A stretch of 64,000 nucleotides of DNA, from the NCBI GenBank assembly GCA_963809925.1, contig CAWELH010000002.1, positions 1 through 64,000 of the forward strand, in the 5' to 3' direction. Source of the DNA: DASQZK01 sp963809925 (GTDB taxonomy: Bacteria > Bacteroidota > Bacteroidia > Bacteroidales > GCA-2748055). The number at the start of each line of letters is the position of its first letter. The first letter of the stretch is position 1. The position numbers were made by a program, and so were the translations under genes. Of this stretch, positions 16,459 to 25,015 are shown piece after piece. The notes below the pieces were generated by a model that searched no databases, was not told the DNA's origin, and saw nothing but the letters and a program-made list of their open reading frames with translations.

Positions 16459-17181
16459 ATGGAAGAAAACAATCAGATTAGTATGCCGCGCATCGGCGAA
16501 AATGCACCCGCTTTCAAAGCAGTAACGACGCAGGGAAATATTAATTTTCCAGTTGACTACAAGGGAAGATGGGTTATTCTTTTCAGTCATCCGGCTGATT
16601 TCACGCCGGTTTGCACCTCGGAATTCATGACTTTCGGATATCTTGAAAAACAATTCAATGATCTGAACTGCCAGCTCGTAGGCTTATCGGTCGACGGCTT
16701 ATATAGTCACATAGCATGGCTCCGCACCATAAAGGAGAAAATTGAATTCAATGGTATGAAGGATGTAGAAGTGAAATTTCCGCTCATTGAGGACATTACG
16801 ATGGAGGTTGCAAAAAAATACGGGATGATCCAGCCTGGTGAGAGCAACACGAAAGCTGTCAGGGCGGTATTTTTTATTGATCCTAAGGGGATCATCAGAG
16901 CCATCATTTACTATCCGCTGTCACTTGGCCGCAACTTTGATGAGTTACTTCGTGTTCTCGTTGCCCTGCAGACGGCCGATAATTTCAATGTAGCCACTCC
17001 GGCCGACTGGCGCCCGGGTGATGATGTCATCATCTCACCTGCCGGTAACTGCAATACGGCGAAGGAAAGGATGGACGGGAAGGAAGAAGGTCTTGAATGC
17101 AAAGACTGGTTCTTCTGTACGAAGAAGCTTCCGAAGGAACAGGTGATGGAAGCGCTGGGCAGGCTGGAATCTGCAAACTGA
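16459..17181 (+). CDS. Peroxiredoxin, Prx6-type with C-terminal cysteine pair
   Basis: 240 residues from the ATG at 16459; the frame is open further upstream (16381) but overlaps the regulator gene. The peroxidatic Cys52 is in HPADFTPVCTSEF, followed by the conserved Thr/Ser and Arg (in AVRAVFFIDP) of the active site. The C-terminal part carries Cys214 and Cys220 in ECKDWFFC, the same six-residue spacing as Cys207/213 of the archaeal thioredoxin peroxidase of Aeropyrum, where they resolve the sulfenic acid. It reduces hydrogen peroxide and organic peroxides in the cytoplasm with thiol reductants. It is the second gene of the PerR-like operon and is followed by a terminator. Confidence 0.92.
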   Translation: MEENNQISMPRIGENAPAFKAVTTQGNINFPVDYKGRWVILFSHPADFTPVCTSEFMTFGYLEKQFNDLNCQLVGLSVDGLYSHIAWLRTIKEKIEFNGMKDVEVKFPLIEDITMEVAKKYGMIQPGESNTKAVRAVFFIDPKGIIRAIIYYPLSLGRNFDELLRVLVALQTADNFNVATPADWRPGDDVIISPAGNCNTAKERMDGKEEGLECKDWFFCTKKLPKEQVMEALGRLESAN

Positions 17182-17220
17182 TCTTAGTTTATCCGATCAG
17201 GTAAAAGATTTTTTACTTTA

Positions 17221-17258
17221 CAGGGAGTATTGCAGGAAGACGCGGTACTCCCTGTTTT
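17221..17258 (+). terminator. Terminator after the peroxiredoxin gene
   Basis: A perfect 9-base stem CAGGGAGTA/TACTCCCTG (17221-17229 with 17246-17254) with a 16-base loop is followed by TTTT, 40 bases after the stop. Confidence 0.8.
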
Positions 17259-17673
17259 AGTAATGTTGTGTGAGGTATAGGAAAGGATTGACCAGAAGTA
17301 TTTACTTAGGTTTCAGGTTGACGCAAGTGTCAGGTTCGCTCATAATTTTGCAGATTGGTTTCCGTGAACTTGCATAATATTGCCGGCCACCAACACCCTG
17401 GCAACAAAACTTACCGGTGTAACGAGTGTTTCATTATAACTAACCACGAACGAATGGTAAAATTCTTTAAAAAAATTAAACAAAATAGTTTATAGGAAAA
17501 TAAAACCATCAATTACCTTACGTATGCAATCGGGAAAATTATGCTTGCTGTTATTGGGATTTTGTTGCATTGCAAATTAATAGTTGGAACGAAATTTTGA
17601 AAAAGAAACAGAATATATTTTAATCGACATCAGAAAGAAATTCAAGAAAAATTAAATCTAATTATTTTAATAA
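17259..17673. other. Intergenic region without recognised gene
   Basis: No frame with family features on either strand. The second half (17440-17670) is AT-rich and may hold the promoter of the CheB-like fragment that follows. Confidence 0.5.
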
Positions 17674-17904
17674 ATGAATGAAAAGATTGTTGCAAAAGAC
17701 TTTCCAATCGTTTGTGTAGGCGGTTCAGCCGGGGGACTCGATGCAAATACCCGTCTCCTGCAAAATCTACCATCAGATATGGGCGTTGCCATAGTCATCG
17801 TTAATCACTTGAGAACTATAGCCACTCTTCTTCATGAGATTCTTCCTTCCCATACAAAAATGCCAGTCGAACTCATCACGGAAAGACTAAAACGATTCCT
17901 TTAA
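17674..17904 (+). pseudogene. N-terminal fragment of a CheB-type methylesterase
   Basis: 76 residues, ending in RLKRFL and a stop. The first 69 read as the start of a CheB methylesterase domain: FPIVCVGGSAGGLDA holds the glycine-rich loop with the catalytic Ser (GGSAGG), followed by LLQNLPSDMGVAIVIVNHL. The usual domain is about 180 residues, so two thirds are missing, including the catalytic His and Asp. Such domains act on methylated chemoreceptors or, fused to CheR and PAS domains, in wider signalling. At about 17883 a different frame begins that encodes membrane helices, so an internal deletion has joined two unrelated genes. No function is expected. Confidence 0.75.
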
Positions 17905-18056
17905 CCGGTCTTGTTTTAGGATCAGCTGCATTACTAATTTTGATTGTTCAACAGTATACATCGAACCGATTTGGAGTTATTTTAGCAATTTCAATAATCT
18001 TTGTTTGCTTTGTCAGCGAATATATTTATAAAAGAGCTGTGCACAATGGAAATTAA
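17883..18056 (+). pseudogene. C-terminal fragment of an unidentified membrane protein
   Basis: A frame beginning inside the end of the CheB fragment reads TIPLTGLVLGSAALLILIV, a membrane helix, then a short QQYTSNRFG loop and a second helix VILAISIIFVCFVSEYIY, then stops at 18056. It has no start codon of its own. The stop overlaps the ATG of the next gene at 18046, which is what one expects of the end of a real gene in an operon. I take it as the tail left after a deletion that fused it to the CheB fragment. Family not recognised. Confidence 0.5.
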
Positions 18057-18456
18057 AGAATACATATCAAATCAATCCCTGGAAAGGCAAATTATACTTA
18101 CAAATATCCATGAAATAATCATTGGGAATGATAAAAGTGTACGAGCCGAAGTAGGATCAATGATGGGAAAAGTGATGATTGTTTATAAAGGAAAAGGGGT
18201 AATGAAATATGGTCTATCAAGTGTTAAAAACTATATGTCCTTACATGCTATGCCACTTTATGTATCAAGCGTATTGCATGCAAAATATAAAGCACTTTTA
18301 CATAAGGCAAATTTTCAGAAGGGCTGTATCAATTTCATAAACGAAGCTGATATGCCTTTAGATATGGTCAAAGAATTAATTATTGATTGTTCTAATATTG
18401 ATTTATTGAAAATTAGGGAAGAGTATTTGAAATCTCATAAACCGAAGAAACAATAA
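18046..18456 (+). CDS. DUF1801-like small cytoplasmic protein
   Basis: 136 residues from ATG 18046 (the frame is open from 18001, but those codons belong to the preceding fragment). Sequence features: an N-terminal helix EIKEYISNQSLERQIILTNIHEII, a core strand GKVMIVYKGKGVMKYGLSSVKNYMSLH, and a C-terminal helical part. The size and the 'Y-K-x-x-G-x-x-x-x-G-x-x-x-x-K-x-x-M-S-L-H' pattern recall DUF1801 (YdhG-like) proteins, whose function is unknown. It overlaps the stop of the truncated membrane protein fragment by 11 bases, so its original transcription unit was probably broken by the upstream deletion. Expression now would depend on the promoter of the CheB fragment. Confidence 0.65.
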   Translation: MEIKEYISNQSLERQIILTNIHEIIIGNDKSVRAEVGSMMGKVMIVYKGKGVMKYGLSSVKNYMSLHAMPLYVSSVLHAKYKALLHKANFQKGCINFINEADMPLDMVKELIIDCSNIDLLKIREEYLKSHKPKKQ

Positions 18457-18827
18457 GTTACATTCTGTTTCAATTATCGTGACTAGAAGTTCATTTATTT
18501 ATTCATAAAACAAAGCTGCCAGCCGCAAACAGCGTGCAAATGTCATTACTAATTCAGGTACTGATAATCGCAACTGCAAATTTTATCGTACCTTTATTTA
18601 AGTAAGGATAGTGTAAGTAGCAACGTCACCTCCAAGCAAATCGTTGGGATCAATGCCAGGGGACCATCATCTCAAAATAATGCATTATTATTGAATATGA
18701 ATTTCTCGCACTCATATTGTACTCAAATAGCGTAGCTGTGAAAGACAAACTGAGATGCAAAATTTAATCTGAAATTAAAAGACTTACAGACCAACTACAA
18801 GTTCAACCAACGTTAAAAATAAAACCA
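18457..18827. other. Intergenic region, nothing recognised
   Basis: AT-rich, stops in all frames at short intervals. It should contain the promoter of the sulfatase gene, but no clear -7/-33 pair was found. Confidence 0.5.
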
Positions 18828-20591
18828 ATGCAGCTAAAAATATCCCTGCTTATGATAGGAACCCTGGCCGGAGCCGGTTCATCCTGTCTGTTACCGTCAT
18901 GCCAGAATATAAAAACAGAAAACGAGGTGAAGCCGAATGTTATTCTTGTACTAACAGACGACCAGGGATACGGAGATCTGTCGGTAAACGGAAATCCTAT
19001 TTTAAAGACTCCCGTTCTGGATTCTCTGCATGACATGAGTGTGCGTTTTACCGATTTTCATGTATCTCCCATGTGTTCACCTACACGGGGGCAGTTAATG
19101 ACGGGCAGAGATGCCATGGATAACGGCTGTACCGCAGTCTGTCTTGGACGATCCATGGTGCGCGAGAATTTGCCATCGATGGCTGGAATATTCAGTGCAT
19201 CGGGCTATCAGACTGCTCACTTCGGTAAATGGCACATGGGTGACAGTTATCCCTACAGACCCGAAGACAGAGGATTTGAAGAGAACATCTCACATGGCGC
19301 ATGGGGTATAGGATCTATTGCCGATTATTTTGGAAATAACTACTGGAAGGGAAGGTTCCACCATAATGATGACTTTATTGATTATGATGAATATTGCACA
19401 AATGCATGGTTTGATTATACACTGGACTATATAAATCGTTGGGATAAGAACGATAAACCGTTCTTTATATACCTGGCAACAAATTGTCCGCATGCACCCC
19501 ACCTGTGTGATGACTCCTACTCTGATCCCTATCTGGCAGCCGGACTCGATACAGTCACGGCACGGTTTTTCGGCCAGATTGCCAATATCGATGAGAATAT
19601 GGGAAGATTGCTGAAGACTCTCGATAAAAAAGGGATGGCCGGGAATACGATCCTAATCTATATGTCAGATAACGGCACCGTAAGAGGCGACAAGGTTTTT
19701 AATGCAGGAATGCGGGGAAATAAGACCCATCCTTATGAGGGGGGACACCGTGTCCCGTTGTTTGTTCGCTGGCCGGATGGCGATATCGGGAAGCCGGGGG
19801 ATATTGATGCACTGACTCAATGTCAGGATATATTGCCTACACTTATTGAATGGTGCGGATTGAAGAAACCTGTAAATGCAGATTTTGATGGTACTTCACT
19901 GTCTCCTTTATTTAAAGGAGAAACCGGAAACTTCGATGACCGCATCCTGGTCGTGCAGTACGATAACCCTTACAATCCGGAAAATAGCAAAGCCGTCATG
20001 TGGAAAAAATGGCGTCTGGTAAAGGGCCGTGAACTATATGACCTGTCCGCCGATCCCGGACAGAAGAATGATATATCAGACCGGAACCAGGAAGTGTTCA
20101 GGAAACTGGATAGTTATTATAACCAGTGGCTGGCGGATGCACTGGAAGGATATAATCAGACCCGTTATATACACGTAGGAACAGAGCACGAAAATCCCTG
20201 CATGCTATATTCCAGCGACTGGCAGGGTTCCTATGCAGATAACGAATGGAACCTTTATGCCGGGGATGCCATCGGCTGGTGGGATGTAATCGTGGAAAAC
20301 GCCGGCTCCTATGAGTTTACTCTTTCCAGATGGCACCCCGAGTCCGGGATGGCATTAACGGATAGCTTCGAATTGAGGAAAAATGATTTCAGGGGAGGAT
20401 TGCCCATTGCAAAAGCCAGGATCCGGGTAGGCGATCATGAGCAGACTATTGAAACAAAAGACGGGCAGCAACAAGTGAAATTTACAATGGAACTGAAGGC
20501 AGGACCAACGAAAGTGGAAACATGGTTCCTGGACAAAGATGACCATGAAATCTGTAGTGCATTCTATACCGGTGCGGAATTCTTAAAATGA
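18828..20591 (+). CDS. S1-family arylsulfatase lipoprotein with C-terminal beta domain
   Basis: 587 residues. The lipobox LLPSC (Cys25) makes it a lipoprotein. The catalytic domain (about 35-430) has the metal ligands LTDDQGYGD (Asp44, Asp45), the formylglycine motif CSPTRGQLMTG with Cys83, GKWHMGDSYPYR (about 134) and SDNGTVRG (about 283). These are the complete set for an active S1 sulfatase once a maturase oxidises Cys83. The C-terminal 130 residues (WNLYAGDAIGWWDVIVENAG onward) form a beta-sandwich-like domain ending in LDKDDHEICSAFY, seen on several Bacteroidota arylsulfatases, possibly for carbohydrate binding. It stands alone with no SusCD pair or other sulfatase close by. Substrate unknown. 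Confidence 0.9.
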   Translation: MQLKISLLMIGTLAGAGSSCLLPSCQNIKTENEVKPNVILVLTDDQGYGDLSVNGNPILKTPVLDSLHDMSVRFTDFHVSPMCSPTRGQLMTGRDAMDNGCTAVCLGRSMVRENLPSMAGIFSASGYQTAHFGKWHMGDSYPYRPEDRGFEENISHGAWGIGSIADYFGNNYWKGRFHHNDDFIDYDEYCTNAWFDYTLDYINRWDKNDKPFFIYLATNCPHAPHLCDDSYSDPYLAAGLDTVTARFFGQIANIDENMGRLLKTLDKKGMAGNTILIYMSDNGTVRGDKVFNAGMRGNKTHPYEGGHRVPLFVRWPDGDIGKPGDIDALTQCQDILPTLIEWCGLKKPVNADFDGTSLSPLFKGETGNFDDRILVVQYDNPYNPENSKAVMWKKWRLVKGRELYDLSADPGQKNDISDRNQEVFRKLDSYYNQWLADALEGYNQTRYIHVGTEHENPCMLYSSDWQGSYADNEWNLYAGDAIGWWDVIVENAGSYEFTLSRWHPESGMALTDSFELRKNDFRGGLPIAKARIRVGDHEQTIETKDGQQQVKFTMELKAGPTKVETWFLDKDDHEICSAFYTGAEFLK

Positions 20592-21236
20592 GACTCTTTT
20601 ACTTTTGATTCCTCTATATATAATGAAAGCTTCTATAATACGATAACATTCTCATTTTTTCGTGATAATCAATTCACGATATGAAACAGATATACCAAAT
20701 ACACTTTTCTAATTCATAGAATGTATTTATTTGCAGGTGAAAATTCAGACGCCGACCTTTAGGTTGATGGGTACGATTACTTTATCGCGCGTTTTTAATT
20801 TGAACATATTCCTGTATTAACCTTGTGGCATTCCAAAGATTTTATCGATGGGACACCGCTGAAAAATGCATGACAAAAACAAGCAGGTTCTGTTCGGGCC
20901 TCTGATGGAAAGAGGCAGATGAATAAATAGTAAAAATTCATGCCAGCAATAAATATTATACAGCATGGACGGACCCGATTAACATGGAAAATCATGTTGA
21001 AGTATCTTCCTTTCCTACTTCCCAGGAATCCGGGTAGTAAAAGATTTTATTGACTTTCTGCTTGGAATCAGAAGAATTCAATACCCAATGTCATAACTAA
21101 ATCATCATCCTGTCATACTTTTTTGAGGATTTTTTTGTGTATTCACTCCTCAATCTTCCTAATTTTGCTTTACTAAAACACCCAATTGAGCATAGAATCT
21201 CTACCCTTTTTAGCTGCATAAAACAGTAAAGTCATT
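20592..21236. other. Intergenic region with a hairpin
   Basis: No gene supported on either strand. A stem TCGTGA/TCACGA (20660-20665 with 20674-20679) follows a run of six T, so read on the minus strand it would end in a U-rich tail, but no minus-strand gene is there to terminate. On the plus strand it may mark the 3' end of the sulfatase transcript. The last 100 bases hold a candidate promoter for the Kelch gene. Confidence 0.45.
21160..21167 (+). promoter_or_regulatory. Candidate -7 element of the Kelch/T9SS gene
   Basis: TAATTTTG matches TAnnTTTG, with TTTG at 21134-21137, 22 bases upstream, which is near the usual -33 distance. It lies 70 bases before the ATG at 21237. Confidence 0.4.
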
Positions 21237-22508
21237 ATGGAATCTATCTCGAAAAATATTCAATTAACAATGTGGGGGTTGGCAATCGGTATTGTTATGC
21301 TGGCAAATCAATGTACTGCACAATCCGATGAGTGGATTACGAAAACAGGTATGCCTACTGCACGACTGGGTCTTGCCAGCTGCGAAGCAGATGGTAAGAT
21401 CTATGTGATTGGCGGTTATGTCGAAGCCAATGGAGCTGGTTTGCATACCCTCGAAGTCTATGACCCCGGAACCGATGAGTGGACCTCCAAGGCCGATATG
21501 CCAACAGGACGAAGGTGGCTCTCAGCTTGTGCCGTAAACGGAAAGATCTATGCCGTAGGCGGGTTTGAAGCAAATGGAATGCCTGCACTTCATACGGTTG
21601 AAGAGTATGACATAGCAACCAATACGTGGGCCGTAAAAGACTCAATGCCCACGGCTAGAAAAGGCCTTGCCACAGCTGCCGTCGATGGGAAGATCTATGC
21701 TATTGGAGGAGCTGGTGAAAACGAGGAGAAACTTGCAACCGTAGAGATGTACGACCCGGCTCTGAACAAGTGGACCTCACGGGCGTCAATGCCCACCGCA
21801 AGGGCCATGTTATCGGCCAGTGTCGTTGATGGAAAAATATATGCTATTGGAGGACCACTGCCAGGAGTAACCGGTACAGGTACAGTTGAGGAATACGATG
21901 TAGCCGTCGACCAATGGTACACGAAAGCGAGTATGAAAAATGGCAGATGGGGGCTGGCAACAAGCGCATTCCAGGGGAAAATTTATGCCATTGGCGGTCA
22001 TTCGGGAACAACCAGCCTGAACGTGGTGGAAAAGTATGATGCCACCAATAACTTGTGGACACTGGTCGCAAGCATGGATTCCGCAAGATTTGGATTGACA
22101 AGCTGCACCTCAGGTGGAAAAATTTACGCTATTGGCGGGTCCTCCTTCTCAGCCCCGCCACATCCCGCTGCCAAAACTGTGGAAGAATACACTCCTACAT
22201 TGGAAACTGGTATAAATGAGGTCAGTGTCAAAGACGAAAGCAAGAATGGAATTACACTCTACCAGAACTACCCGAATCCTTTTAGGCCCACTACGACTGT
22301 CTCCTTCTCGGTAAGGGAAAGTGTATATGCTACATTAAAGATCTATGACCAGATGGGAAGAGAAATACGAACTTTATTGGCTAAGCGGGTTAATGGCGGA
22401 AAACAAAATGTTGTTTTCGATGCAAGCGGAATGGCTGGCGGCGTGTATTATTATTCATTGAGTGCAGGTAATCAACTACTCACACGAAGTCTGATATTGC
22501 TGAAGTAA
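21237..22508 (+). CDS. Kelch-repeat protein with T9SS sorting domain
   Basis: 423 residues: signal region (about 10-29, ending CTAQ), then six Kelch repeats of about 48 residues (for example GKIYVIGGYVEANG, GKIYAVGGFEANG, GKIYAIGGAGENE, and so on, each with 'Y-D-x-x-x-x-x-W-x-x-x-x-x-M-P-T-A-R'). They make a six-bladed beta-propeller from about 30 to 325. The C-terminal 80 residues (YQNYPNPFRPTTTVSF through YYYSLSAGNQ) are a T9SS sorting domain, so the protein is exported across the outer membrane. The repeats are unusually alike, suggesting recent duplication. Propellers of this kind bind proteins or sugars; no ligand can be named. The gene is convergent with the CadC-type regulator 14 bases downstream. 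Confidence 0.88.
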   Translation: MESISKNIQLTMWGLAIGIVMLANQCTAQSDEWITKTGMPTARLGLASCEADGKIYVIGGYVEANGAGLHTLEVYDPGTDEWTSKADMPTGRRWLSACAVNGKIYAVGGFEANGMPALHTVEEYDIATNTWAVKDSMPTARKGLATAAVDGKIYAIGGAGENEEKLATVEMYDPALNKWTSRASMPTARAMLSASVVDGKIYAIGGPLPGVTGTGTVEEYDVAVDQWYTKASMKNGRWGLATSAFQGKIYAIGGHSGTTSLNVVEKYDATNNLWTLVASMDSARFGLTSCTSGGKIYAIGGSSFSAPPHPAAKTVEEYTPTLETGINEVSVKDESKNGITLYQNYPNPFRPTTTVSFSVRESVYATLKIYDQMGREIRTLLAKRVNGGKQNVVFDASGMAGGVYYYSLSAGNQLLTRSLILLK

Positions 22509-22522
22509 ATTCAAACATCAAT

Positions 22523-24487
22523 CTAATTTAAGTCCATCTTCTTTAACAAGGTGATAAACCCAGGATCAGATCGCAGGGGATCTAAAAACGGCTCGGTTTT
22601 TAAGAATACAAGAGAAGTTGCCCGCTCAGAATACGCTTTTTCCAGCCACCGAAGAGCAGTTTCATTCTCTCCAAGTCCGGTATTTATAAGAGCGAGGTCG
22701 ACCGGAAGATCGAAATGAAAAAAGACATCAGGTTCCTTAAGGTGTGATTTAACATCATCAAGGACCTTGAGGGCTTCATTCTTCATTGAAGCCCTGGCGT
22801 AAGCATACCCAAGTATTGCCAACAAATCGGGATTATTTTTGGAATGAATTCTGAATTTCTCAAGTTCTTTTATAGCATGGTTAATTTCGCCTTTCTGTAT
22901 ATAAGCAAGGCCAAGATGCCAAAGTGGTACTGTAAGAAGTTCTTCCGGAACCATTGCGAGGGTCTTCTCCAATTGTTCCACGGCCTCATCATAGCGACGA
23001 GCACGGTACAGCACATGTCCCAGATTCCCGTTCATGACAACCGAAAAAGGATCGAGTTTCAAGGCCTGTTTTGCCTCGCTGATTGCATCTTCAAAATTAC
23101 CCGTGAACATCAAATATTCTGAATATTCTTTGTGGGCACTGGCAAGATTCGGATTTATGGATAGGGCACGTAAATATTCCTGCCTCGCATCAGCCCAGTT
23201 CCAGTAATAACCCTCAAGAATCATTGCTAATGAAACATGGGCTTCAGCAATCTGATCATTCAGTGAGAGTGCCCGCATAGCATACAATTTTGCCATTGGA
23301 AATGCCTCCGGTCCGGGGATAATATGATAAATGGCAAAATAGGAATAGGCATCGGCTAAGCCGGTATAGGCCGGAGCATATTCCGAATCGAGTTCAGTGG
23401 CACGCTTAAAATATTCAAATCCCTTTTTAATTCCGGCCTCGGTACGTTTATTCAACTCATGTCTGCCTTTCAGGTACAGAATATATGCTTCCAGAATTTC
23501 AGTGGGTTGCTCACCAAGTCTAAGTTTATCATATTGCTGCAACCTTATTTTCATTGCTTTTGCCACACCCTGTGCAATGTCAGTCTGTATTGCAAAGACA
23601 TTTTTCAACGCTCTGTCGTATTCAGCGGACCATATTGTAACCTGATTTTTTGCATCAATAAGTTGAACGGAAATCCTCAGCATATTACCGTTTTTTCTCA
23701 CGCTTCCATCAAGTACCTGTTCCACATTGAGTTCGTTCGCAATTTCAACGATACTCTCTTGGCTGTTTTTATATTTCATGACTGAAGTACGGGCAATGAC
23801 TTCGAGACCGTGTATTTTTGAAAGTGTTGAAATCATTTCCTCCGTCATGCCATCGACAAAAAAATCCTGCTCGCCTGTGTCAGATAAATTTATAAACGGC
23901 AGTACTGCCAGGGAAACTGGCATGGCACCGGAATCCGTAACGGATGTGTTACCCCTCAGGACCAATACCAATATCAGGGCAATGGCCGGAACTAAAATCA
24001 GGATAAGAAATCGCAGGTTTTTTCGACCTGTTCTTTGCTTATGTTGTAAGTATTCCGTAGAATCTGAATCCCCTGAGGCCTGAATCTGCCTGGAGATATG
24101 TGCCGATGCTAAACCGGGTGGTGAAGTGGTGTGGACTATCTCCACATTCGAAATAAATTTATATCCTAACCGTGGGACTGTTTCAATAAATGTCGGCGCC
24201 CGAGCATTGTCCCCCAACGCCCGACGAATTTCATCAATGCAATGATTCAATGCATTATCAGTAACAATTACATCAGGCCAGATATTAGTAAGGAGTTCAT
24301 CCTTCTTTATTAAAATTTTCGAATGTTTAACCAGATATACCAGTGTATCAATTACTTTCGGGCGCAAATGGATATTCTTCCCATTTTTTTGCAGGCTATA
24401 TTCGCTTGGGCACAATATGAAATCGTCAAACTTATATATAACAGTTTCCCGCATGGTTATGATTAATCCGTCTGAATTGACATTCAT
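22523..24487 (-). CDS. CadC/ToxR-type membrane regulator with TolB-like domain and TPR repeats
   Basis: 654 residues (643 if translation starts at the second ATG, 24454, next to the conserved YKFDDF strand). Order: an OmpR-type winged helix (about 12-110: RPKVIDTLVYLVKHS, NALNHCIDEIRRALGD, TVPRLGYKF), a linker, one membrane helix (about 160-178), a TolB/FlgO-like alpha/beta domain (about 190-320: VLPFINLSDTGEQDFFVDGM), and TPR repeats (about 330-640). DNA binding from the membrane with a periplasmic sensor is the scheme of CadC and ToxR; here the TPR part would be on the outer side and sense proteins or stress. Convergent with the Kelch gene; its target is unknown. The combination is frequent in Bacteroidota and proteobacteria but its signals are not known. 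Confidence 0.85.
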   Translation of the reverse strand: MNVNSDGLIITMRETVIYKFDDFILCPSEYSLQKNGKNIHLRPKVIDTLVYLVKHSKILIKKDELLTNIWPDVIVTDNALNHCIDEIRRALGDNARAPTFIETVPRLGYKFISNVEIVHTTSPPGLASAHISRQIQASGDSDSTEYLQHKQRTGRKNLRFLILILVPAIALILVLVLRGNTSVTDSGAMPVSLAVLPFINLSDTGEQDFFVDGMTEEMISTLSKIHGLEVIARTSVMKYKNSQESIVEIANELNVEQVLDGSVRKNGNMLRISVQLIDAKNQVTIWSAEYDRALKNVFAIQTDIAQGVAKAMKIRLQQYDKLRLGEQPTEILEAYILYLKGRHELNKRTEAGIKKGFEYFKRATELDSEYAPAYTGLADAYSYFAIYHIIPGPEAFPMAKLYAMRALSLNDQIAEAHVSLAMILEGYYWNWADARQEYLRALSINPNLASAHKEYSEYLMFTGNFEDAISEAKQALKLDPFSVVMNGNLGHVLYRARRYDEAVEQLEKTLAMVPEELLTVPLWHLGLAYIQKGEINHAIKELEKFRIHSKNNPDLLAILGYAYARASMKNEALKVLDDVKSHLKEPDVFFHFDLPVDLALINTGLGENETALRWLEKAYSERATSLVFLKTEPFLDPLRSDPGFITLLKKMDLN

Positions 24488-25015
24488 TTTCCCGATCTTT
24501 GCTGGTTTCTCCTTATGTTAAACCGGCAGAAACATTAAGGTAACAAAAACGCCGCATAAACTGTTTACTTTTTCAACCAACCAAACAAATTGAAATCCAG
24601 AAGCTTGACCGCTTCGATCAGGTACGGCACCAGGAAGATAGGCCGGTAGAGTCCGATAACAACTATAAATATTAGGTAAAAGTATCAATCCGAACACCTT
24701 TTCTCTACTATGCGATTCATCAATATCCGATATGGGTAGCAATCTCCAACCCATTCTGTATTTTTAATTCCTGTGAACAAATTCAGAAAACAATTGCTAT
24801 AATATTTATCTGCAGGAACTGATCCTGCATCCGGCCTGATTATAATTCTCCTGTTGGATTAGTGAACAGCTATCATTCACTAGCCATAGCCATTCTTACT
24901 TTAATTCTTGCTCCATTGAAAGTGTGGCAACATTCCTTCACCGGAAAAAGGATATGCAATCTGCGGCACTTCTCAACTCTCCGGCTTAGAATTATAACTA
25001 AGTTTCTCACATCTT
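24488..25015. other. Intergenic region; possible short gene remnant on the minus strand
   Basis: On the minus strand about 24640-24535 a frame reads IVVIGLYRPIFLVPYLIEAV and then KLLDFNLFGWLKK before a stop; a stop lies not far upstream and there is no start. An overlapping frame (24754-24518) is open for 78 residues. Either may be the tail of a lost gene; I cannot name a family. The rest shows no gene. Confidence 0.3.
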
